Part shown: piece by piece, positions 7,765 to 12,966 of the stretch
How the letters are laid out: each line of letters starts with the position of its first letter
How positions within the stretch are numbered: position 1 is the stretch's first letter
Assembly: GCA_026391755.1 (NCBI GenBank)
Contig: JAPLDN010000296.1
Location: forward strand, 1-12,966
From: Bacteroidota bacterium
GTDB lineage: Bacteria; Bacteroidota; Bacteroidia; Bacteroidales; FEN-979
Reading direction: 5' to 3'
Length of the DNA stretch: 12,966 nt
The notes under the pieces: generated by a model
Seen by the model: the letters and a program-made list of their open reading frames with translations, nothing else
Databases searched by the model: none
What the model was told of the DNA's origin: nothing
Made by a program: the position numbers and the translations under genes

Positions 7765-8186
7765 TGAGGCATATTGCTGCTTTCATGATACCCGGCCTGT
7801 TGTCGGTTTTACTTGCATGCAGTTCCCCCGGATCAGCAGGGGACAATGTTGCCTTGCCTGCCGACTCAGTTATCTCTGAAAAGAAGATGATGGCCCTGCT
7901 TGTTGATGTTCATCTACTCGAGGGGGGGCTTATGTTACAAAGGAACAAGGGGGAGCAGGACAGCAAATGGAATCAGGAGGCATACCGGAAACTATTCCTC
8001 AGATACCATGTGACACGATCCCAGTTTGTAAGAAACATTGCCTGGTATCAGAAAGATCCGAAGAATTTTACACTAATCTACGATACGGTCCTTCAAAGAC
8101 TCGACAGGCTGCGTAAAACACCACCGGCGAAACCTAATGCTTTGAATAAATCGAAGAAACCTGCCTCTGCGTTGCCCCATCACTGA
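7764..8186 (+). CDS. DUF4296 domain lipoprotein
   Basis: A 140-residue probable lipoprotein. The signal peptide (MRHIAAFMIPGLLSVLLAC) ends in a lipobox LLAC, putting the lipidated Cys at position 19. The DUF4296 domain covers about 34-115: EKKMMALLVDVHLLEGGLML, then YRKLFLRYHVTRSQFVRNIAWYQKDPKNFTLIYDTVLQRLDRL, the usual pattern of this function-unknown Bacteroidota family. The tail after about residue 118 is Pro/Lys/Ala-rich and low in complexity. Its last 17 residues are encoded opposite the 3' end of the convergent lipoprotein gene. The ATG at 7764 shares one base with the OmpH-like stop (TAATG), so the pair is likely translated together. No function is known; an envelope role beside the OmpH-like protein is only inferred. 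Confidence 0.85.
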   Translation: MRHIAAFMIPGLLSVLLACSSPGSAGDNVALPADSVISEKKMMALLVDVHLLEGGLMLQRNKGEQDSKWNQEAYRKLFLRYHVTRSQFVRNIAWYQKDPKNFTLIYDTVLQRLDRLRKTPPAKPNALNKSKKPASALPHH

Positions 8187-8550
8187 TGGTGTAACTCCAG
8201 TGGATCGCTGATGTTCCGGAGATAGTCCCGGAACCGTTAATCACAAGGCCATCACCAATGACCTGGTTCGGGTCAAGGGTTATAGAGTTCCCCGAGACAA
8301 GGGCTTTGGCCGGGGCATAAGAAAATCCGATGTCGGCAAAATTGTGGATCAGTACGCCCATTTTTGAGCTGGTGTCAGCTGAAACAATAACCTCATAACT
8401 CAGTTTCACCCAGGTTTCCTGTACACTCCAGTTGCCAAGGAAGGCGGCCCTTGCATCGGAAGAAGGAGCAGGGCCGCTTTCTTTCTCGCATCCGGAGAAC
8501 GAAAGGCAAGACAGAAGGACCATAAAAACCAGGGCCTTGACTCTTTTCAT
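8134..8550 (-). CDS. Small Bacteroidota lipoprotein, function unknown
   Basis: A 138-residue lipoprotein. The signal peptide ends in LSFSGC, placing the lipidated Cys at 21. The mature part begins CEKESGPAP, a flexible linker, then FLGNWSVQETW, an opening common in small lipocalin-like or beta-sandwich lipoproteins of Bacteroidota. The rest alternates short beta strands with Gly/Ser turns (ALVSGNSITLDPNQVIGDG, NGSGTISGTSAIHWSYTI) and ends in IYSKH. Start ATG 8550, stop TAG 8134. It lies 28 bases downstream of the TonB-dependent receptor on the same strand with no promoter seen between, so it is probably co-transcribed and could be an accessory of that receptor. Its 3' end overlaps the convergent DUF4296 gene by 53 bp. 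No enzymatic motif is visible. Confidence 0.83.
   Translation of the reverse strand: MKRVKALVFMVLLSCLSFSGCEKESGPAPSSDARAAFLGNWSVQETWVKLSYEVIVSADTSSKMGVLIHNFADIGFSYAPAKALVSGNSITLDPNQVIGDGLVINGSGTISGTSAIHWSYTISDGATQRQVSSIYSKH
8213..8234. other. 7-bp inverted repeat near the convergent gene ends
   Basis: GTTCCGG (8213-8219) and CCGGAAC (8228-8234) can pair perfectly around an 8-base loop. The structure lies 26 bases beyond the DUF4296 stop, inside the lipoprotein coding sequence where it encodes part of NGSGTISGTSA. No T-run follows on the plus strand, so an intrinsic terminator is not supported. It might act as an RNA 3' end or pause, or be a by-product of the repeated Gly-Ser-Thr codons. Confidence 0.35.
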
Positions 8551-8578
8551 AGAAGGATTATAATGGTTAACTTTATTA

Positions 8579-10894
8579 TCAGAATGTAATACTAAGTCCT
8601 GCGCTGGGCATAATGGGCAACTGGTTCACCTGCGTATATGAAATCCGGTCAAAATAGAAAATATTTTGCTCGTTCAGGGCATTGGTCACACTCACCGTGG
8701 CGTCAAGCCTGGAGTTTTTCCCGAGGAAGAATGATTTTTTCAGGCTCAGGTCAAGCCTGCTGTAATATGTAAGCCGTCCTTTGTTATAATCGGCATATAA
8801 AATTCCAAGTTGCCCGTTATTGGTCGTATAGTCGCCGCCCATATCAGAGAATGTAAGCTTTTCATAAAATCCCTGGGTCTGGGTAAACGGGAAGCCCGAA
8901 CCAAAGTTATATCGTGCGTCCAGCTCCCAGCTGCCTTTTTTGCCGAAAAGATAAGTGGCAACGAGATTCAGGTTGTTCCTCCTGTCCCATATGTGAACAT
9001 AATGCATCACTCCGTCATAGAGATGAACAAAGCAAAGGGAGTATGTCACCCAGAGACTCAGTTTGGAAAGCTGGTATTTAAGCGATACATCAACTCCTTC
9101 GGCGTCGCCGGTTTCAAGGATGAAATCTTTCTTATAATAGTCGGGCTGGCTGGCGTTCTCAGGTGAGTCGTCATATAGTTTGTTCCTGTTCATTGTAGTA
9201 AGCTGAGGATAATACTTGTAATATCCTTCGACATTCAGGAACAGGTTCTTAAGCAAGTCCCATTCAAAACCAAAAATAACCTGGTCGCAGAGCTGGAGCC
9301 GGGTATTAACAGGTTTCCCGAGGAATTCCTTCTGCAGGTTCTGGGGTGCGGCAAGGTATCCTGTAAACAGGCTTACCACATCCTGGCTGTATGTTGTGCT
9401 GATGATATCCTGGGAGTACATGCCCGCAGCCATTTTAAGCCTGAATTTTGGGTGCACATTGTATTTTATTGACAGCCTGGGTTCCAGCCTGAGGTTTGAA
9501 AGAGTAGCATAATACTCCAGTCTGAGGCCGGGTTCCATGATGAATTTCCCAATGATCCACTTGTACTTTCCATAGAAGGAAGCTTCCGTAGTATTCAGGT
9601 CATAATTGATACTCCGGTTGATACTATTATAAAAATTCAGCACAGTATGGTATCCTGAACCTTCAAGCCCGTATCTCAGTGAGTTCTTCCCGAAGAAATA
9701 AGTAAAGTCAAGGCCTACATTAAACCCCCCGATGGAGCTGGAGCGGGGAGACTTGTTTTCTTCGGCCATATCGACTTTATAATATGAATATGAGGCATGA
9801 CCTTCGAGAAGGACCGCGCTTTTACCCGGTATTGCAACAAAATTGAGGCCTCCGCCGTAGGAATTCCAATGATAATTCTGCAGGATCTGGTATTGCACCT
9901 TATCGTTGAAATCAAAGCCGTAAAGGTTTACCTTACTTCCATTTGAAGCATTGACGGATATCTTCCCATAGATGTCAAGGTAGTTGTATGGCAACCCGTT
10001 TTCATTCACATAGCTGTAGAAGATCTTACTGCTTTGTTCCAGGTAGGAGCCTTTAACCGAAAGAATCAGTGAGGCCGAAGCATCATCTTCGGTTTTTGCC
10101 TTTGCGATGGGCCCTTCAAACAAGGCTTTTGCCCCGAAAGTGCTTATATCAAACTTTCCTCCGAAACGATTCCTGTTCCCATCCCTTGTGGTGATATCCA
10201 TCACTGATGAAATGCGGTCGCCGTATTCGGCATTAAAACCACCGGTATAAACGTCGACATTTTTGAGGATGTCGACATCGAATACTGAAAAGAGGCCTAT
10301 TGAATGAAAGGGGTTGTATATGATCATGCCGTCGAGCAACACTTTGTTCTGAACAGGCGGGCCTCCCCTGATGTAAAGCTGGCCGCCCTGATCCCCCGAG
10401 AAAATCACACCGGGAAGCACCTGCAGGTACTGGGCCAGGTCGGGCTGTCCGCCAATGGTTGGGATCTGCATAATCTCCTTGGGAGTGATCTTTATGATAG
10501 AGGTCTGGGTTTGGGTAGTTTTATCCTGTTTTGCAGCGGAAACGCTGACTTCCTGCAGTTCTATGCTGGATTTGTTCAGATAAAGTTTTTTTGTAAACAA
10601 GTCGTTTTTAGCCACTGTAATGGGGATCCTGAGCGTATCGCAACCGATATATGTAACCATCAGTGTATATTGCCCTGAAGGGATCTTTGAAATGGTGAAA
10701 AAACCGTTCTGGTCGGTTGTGGCCCCGTAGGTTGTTTTATACAGGTAAACATTCGTAAAGAGGATTGGTTCACCTGTTTCTTTCTCATAAACAAACCCCC
10801 TGATAATGCCATTTTGGGAGAATACAGTAAGATGAAAAGAGATCAGGATAATCAGGGTAAGGATAGAAGAAAAGAGTAGTTTGCGAAGCGTCAT
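8579..10894 (-). CDS. TonB-dependent receptor with N-terminal CarboxypepD_reg-like domain
   Basis: A 771-residue outer-membrane active transporter. Signal peptide 1-27 (cut after VFSQ). A CarboxypepD_reg-like beta-sandwich follows at about 28-108 (GFVYEKETGEPILFTNVYLYKT, TTDQNGFFTISKIPSGQYTL). The plug is at about 115-235, with the typical stretches QYLQVLPGVIFSGDQGGQLYIRGG, NKVLLDGMIIYN and VDVYTGGFNAEYGDRISSVM. The remainder is a 22-stranded-type barrel, rich in aromatic alternating strands, ending GLSITF with the terminal Phe recognised by the BAM machinery. It is shorter than SusC proteins (about 1,000 aa) and no SusD gene is adjacent, so glycan uptake is not indicated. The cargo cannot be read from the sequence; siderophores, cobalamin or peptides are all possible. 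Start ATG 10894, with a TACTTTTG promoter box 36 bases upstream; a small lipoprotein gene follows. Confidence 0.92.
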   Translation of the reverse strand: MTLRKLLFSSILTLIILISFHLTVFSQNGIIRGFVYEKETGEPILFTNVYLYKTTYGATTDQNGFFTISKIPSGQYTLMVTYIGCDTLRIPITVAKNDLFTKKLYLNKSSIELQEVSVSAAKQDKTTQTQTSIIKITPKEIMQIPTIGGQPDLAQYLQVLPGVIFSGDQGGQLYIRGGPPVQNKVLLDGMIIYNPFHSIGLFSVFDVDILKNVDVYTGGFNAEYGDRISSVMDITTRDGNRNRFGGKFDISTFGAKALFEGPIAKAKTEDDASASLILSVKGSYLEQSSKIFYSYVNENGLPYNYLDIYGKISVNASNGSKVNLYGFDFNDKVQYQILQNYHWNSYGGGLNFVAIPGKSAVLLEGHASYSYYKVDMAEENKSPRSSSIGGFNVGLDFTYFFGKNSLRYGLEGSGYHTVLNFYNSINRSINYDLNTTEASFYGKYKWIIGKFIMEPGLRLEYYATLSNLRLEPRLSIKYNVHPKFRLKMAAGMYSQDIISTTYSQDVVSLFTGYLAAPQNLQKEFLGKPVNTRLQLCDQVIFGFEWDLLKNLFLNVEGYYKYYPQLTTMNRNKLYDDSPENASQPDYYKKDFILETGDAEGVDVSLKYQLSKLSLWVTYSLCFVHLYDGVMHYVHIWDRRNNLNLVATYLFGKKGSWELDARYNFGSGFPFTQTQGFYEKLTFSDMGGDYTTNNGQLGILYADYNKGRLTYYSRLDLSLKKSFFLGKNSRLDATVSVTNALNEQNIFYFDRISYTQVNQLPIMPSAGLSITF

Positions 10895-10929
10895 GGAGTC
10901 AGTTCTTGGAAGAAAAATTTAAATTGCTT

Positions 10930-10957
10930 CAAAAGTAGCTAAAATGTGCGATTCAAA
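10930..10957 (-). promoter_or_regulatory. Probable promoter for the TonB-dependent receptor
   Basis: The minus strand reads TACTTTTG at 10930-10937 (TAnnTTTG consensus) with a TTTG at 10954-10957 as a possible -33 element, though the 16-bp spacer is short. Predicted start near 10925, leader about 30 nt. No Fur-like or riboswitch-like sequence was recognised between this box and the gene. Confidence 0.55.
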
Positions 10958-10984
10958 AAAGGAAACCCTTAAGGAAATTATTCT

Positions 10985-10992
10985 TATTTTTG
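10985..10992 (+). promoter_or_regulatory. Probable -7 box for iorAB
   Basis: TATTTTTG is a full match to the TAnnTTTG -7 consensus. No TTTG is found 19-22 bases upstream, so the -33 element is weak or absent. Predicted start near 10997, leader about 20 nt to the ATG at 11017. It lies back-to-back with the receptor promoter in a 122-bp intergenic region. Confidence 0.5.
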
Positions 10993-11016
10993 CTTGGATA
11001 CATTCACAATACTGTC

Positions 11017-12618
11017 ATGGCAAATAAACTTTTATTACTTGGTGATGAAGCAATAGCCTTAGGTGCACTCGATGCCGGCCTTAGCGGGATCTATGCTTAT
11101 CCCGGAACACCATCAACTGAGATTACCGAATATGTGCAGCATTCGAAGGCTGCAAAGGAAAAAAATATTCATTGTACCTGGTCTTCAAATGAGAAAACAG
11201 CCATGGAGGCTGCTCTTGGTATGTCGTATGCCGGCAAGAGGGCCATGGTCTGTATGAAGCATGTGGGTCTTAATGTGGCCGCCGACCCGTTTATCAACTC
11301 CGCCATTACAGGTGCCAATGGTGGCCTCATTGTGGTTTCGGCCGATGACCCATCCATGCATTCCTCCCAGAACGAACAGGATTCAAGGTTTTACGGCAAA
11401 TTCGCCATGGTTCCAATACTTGAGCCTTCAAGCCAGCAGGAAGCTTATGACATGGTACATTACGGTTTTAACTTCTCCGAGAAATACAAAATTCCCGTTT
11501 TGCTCAGGATAACAACGCGAATGGCACATTCGCGTTCGGGTGTGGTTCGCATTGATTGCCGTGAGCAGAACACCATGCATCTGCCCGATGACCTAAGGCA
11601 GTTCGTCCTTTTGCCTGCCATTGCCAGGAAACGGTATAAAAACCTGCTCGCTTCGCATCTGCAATTCATTGAAGAATCTGAGAATTCTCCTTTTAACACA
11701 TACAGCGACGGGCCTGATAAGTCAATGGGTATATTGGTGTCGGGTATTGCCCTGAATTACCTTATGGAGAATTTCCCTGACCGTAAAATCCCTTACCCTG
11801 TGCTGAAGATCGGGCAGTATCCCCTGCCACGCAAACTGGTTGAGAAACTTCTTGATGAATGTGAAGAGATCCTGATCCTGGAAGATGGCTATCCGATGAT
11901 TGAGGAACTTATCAACGGTTATGTTCCGGGTAGTAAAAAGATCCGGGGAAGGTATGACGGGACAATTCCCAGGACAGGAGAGCTGAACCCGAATATCCTT
12001 GCTGTTGCTCTTGGTTTGCCCGATACCAAAGGGCTCCCTGTCCCCGGCCTGATGGTTGGCCGTCCGCCCCAGTTATGTGCAGGCTGCCCGCATATCGATT
12101 CATACAAGGCCCTGAATGAGGTATTGGCCGAACTTCCGAAAGGAAGGGTATTCTCCGATATCGGATGTTACACCCTCGGGGCGCTTGCGCCTTATGAAGC
12201 GATCAACAGTTGTGTCGACATGGGGGCTTCCATCACGATGGCAAAAGGGGCGGCCGATGCGGGCCTTGTGCCTTCGGTAGCCGTGATCGGAGATTCAACC
12301 TTCACCCATAGCGGGATCACGGGATTGCTGGATGCGGTCAATGACAAATCTCCCGTTACCCTTATTCTCCTTGATAATGCAACTACTGCAATGACAGGCG
12401 GACAGGATTCTGCCGGAACCGGGCGGCTGGAAGACATTTGCAAAGCTCTTGGAGTGGAAGAATCTCATATCCGGGTGCTCAAACCACTGAAGAAATACCA
12501 TGAAGAGAATGTCAGGGTGATGAAGGAGGAAATCGATTATATGGGAGTTTCGGTCATCATCCCCAGGAGGGAGTGTATCGTTTCTATTGATAAACGAATG
12601 AGACAAAAATTCAAATAA
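11017..12618 (+). CDS. iorA: Indolepyruvate ferredoxin oxidoreductase subunit alpha, short form
   Basis: Thiamine-diphosphate enzyme that with IorB oxidises aryl-pyruvates from Trp, Phe and Tyr to aryl-acetyl-CoA, reducing ferredoxin; a trait of anaerobic amino-acid fermentation. 533 residues from ATG 11017; the frame runs back to a TTG at 10990 that is part of the promoter box. The N-terminal pyrimidine-binding half has IYAYPGTPSTEITEY (from about 25) and WSSNEKTAMEAALGMSYAG (from about 55). The C-terminal half has RPPQLCAGCPH (Cys354, Cys357), FSDIGCYTLGAL (Cys384) and the TPP motif GDSTFTHSG (425-433) with LLDNATTAMTGGQ. The usual C-terminal 2x[4Fe-4S] ferredoxin domain of archaeal IorA (about 600-650 aa) is missing: the protein ends at SVIIPRRECIVSIDKRMRQKFK minus nothing further. 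A short form of about 530 aa is, from memory, normal in Bacteroidota. iorB follows after 18 bases. Confidence 0.92.
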   Translation: MANKLLLLGDEAIALGALDAGLSGIYAYPGTPSTEITEYVQHSKAAKEKNIHCTWSSNEKTAMEAALGMSYAGKRAMVCMKHVGLNVAADPFINSAITGANGGLIVVSADDPSMHSSQNEQDSRFYGKFAMVPILEPSSQQEAYDMVHYGFNFSEKYKIPVLLRITTRMAHSRSGVVRIDCREQNTMHLPDDLRQFVLLPAIARKRYKNLLASHLQFIEESENSPFNTYSDGPDKSMGILVSGIALNYLMENFPDRKIPYPVLKIGQYPLPRKLVEKLLDECEEILILEDGYPMIEELINGYVPGSKKIRGRYDGTIPRTGELNPNILAVALGLPDTKGLPVPGLMVGRPPQLCAGCPHIDSYKALNEVLAELPKGRVFSDIGCYTLGALAPYEAINSCVDMGASITMAKGAADAGLVPSVAVIGDSTFTHSGITGLLDAVNDKSPVTLILLDNATTAMTGGQDSAGTGRLEDICKALGVEESHIRVLKPLKKYHEENVRVMKEEIDYMGVSVIIPRRECIVSIDKRMRQKFK

Positions 12619-12636
12619 CAGTATAATTTCTGAAGA

Positions 12637-12966
12637 ATGAAGAAAGATATCATCTTAGCCGGCGTCGGAGGCCAGGGCATCATTTCCATTGCTTCGATCA
12701 TCGGTTACGCAGCACTCCAGGAAAAGATGTTCCTTAAACAATCGGAGGTCCATGGAATGAGCCAGAGGGGAGGGGATGTCATGTCAAATCTCAGGATCTC
12801 CCATACGGAAATAGCTTCGGATCTGATTCCCTTTGGCCAGGCCGACCTTATTATATCGGTCGAACCACTCGAATCGCTCAGGTATCTTGAGTACCTTTCG
12901 CCCGAAACAGGCTGGCTTGTAACAAATACAACCCCTTTTAATAATATTCCGAATTATCCTGACCTT
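12637..12966 (+). CDS. iorB: Indolepyruvate oxidoreductase subunit beta, 5' part only
   Basis: Open frame of 110 codons from the ATG at 12637 to the window end without a stop, so the gene is cut by the edge (family members are about 190-200 aa). It belongs to the pyruvate/2-oxoacid oxidoreductase gamma-type domain: the N-terminal nucleotide-like loop AGVGGQGIIS (8-17) and the conserved KQSEVHGMSQRGGDVMSNLRI stretch (from residue 34, given here by its key residues Ser36, His39, Gln43, Arg44, Gly45, Gly46) are both clear. It provides the CoA-handling subunit that pairs with IorA. GAAG five bases before the ATG is a modest ribosome-binding signal. Spacing of 18 bases to iorA indicates one operon. 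Confidence 0.93.
   Translation, partial: MKKDIILAGVGGQGIISIASIIGYAALQEKMFLKQSEVHGMSQRGGDVMSNLRISHTEIASDLIPFGQADLIISVEPLESLRYLEYLSPETGWLVTNTTPFNNIPNYPDL

Noticed and set aside
10304..10678. 124-codon open frame antisense to the TonB receptor plug region
   Set aside because: The opposite strand encodes clear plug motifs; this frame has no family features.
8579..10894. SusC/SusD polysaccharide utilisation locus
   Set aside because: The receptor is too short for SusC, and neither a SusD gene nor a glycoside hydrolase is present.
10916..10925. AATTTAAATT palindrome as an operator in the receptor leader
   Set aside because: A 10-bp AT-only palindrome is expected by chance in an AT-rich leader and matches no known regulator site.
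12619..12636. Terminator or regulatory site between iorA and iorB
   Set aside because: Only 18 bases with no hairpin or T-run; ordinary intra-operon spacing.

Overview
The window looks like a chromosomal stretch of an anaerobic Bacteroidota bacterium, probably close to Bacteroidales. The grounds are the DUF5686, DUF4296 and CarboxypepD_reg-like/TonB-receptor families, an extended RecQ about 730 residues long, poor Shine-Dalgarno signals, -7 boxes of the TAnnTTTG type, and an iorAB pair typical of amino-acid fermenters. No phage, transposon, CRISPR, tRNA or rRNA was seen. Coding density is very high; the largest gene-free stretches are about 120 bases.

Left part (1-4722, all genes on the minus strand). 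The transcribed order is kdsD/kpsF (arabinose-5-phosphate isomerase for Kdo), an AhpD-like thiol protein, a DUF5686 outer-membrane protein, then lptB (LPS-export ATPase) with its own probable promoter. The genes abut or overlap, and the theme is cell-envelope and LPS biogenesis. Downstream of lptB are four tandem copies of a 26-bp unit (1-104), cut by the window edge.

Middle part (4723-8186, plus strand). recQ is divergent from kdsD. It is followed by a membrane-anchored OmpH/Skp-like coiled-coil protein and a DUF4296 lipoprotein. The -7 boxes of the divergent promoters are placed so that the two 5' leaders should overlap. The DUF4296 gene runs tail-to-tail into the next gene with a 53-bp antisense overlap.

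Right-middle (8134-10894, minus strand). A TonB-dependent receptor with an N-terminal CarboxypepD_reg-like domain is followed by a small lipoprotein; together they may form an uptake or surface unit of unknown substrate.

Right end (10985-12966, plus strand). iorA and the start of iorB encode indolepyruvate:ferredoxin oxidoreductase. IorA lacks the usual C-terminal ferredoxin domain but keeps cysteines that could hold one cluster near thiamine diphosphate.

Most of the window is ordinary core genome. The points most worth a second look are the 26-bp repeat array, the reduced Fe-S content of IorA, the AhpD-like gene inside an envelope operon, and the overlapping gene ends and promoters. I found no convincing new defence or mobile system.
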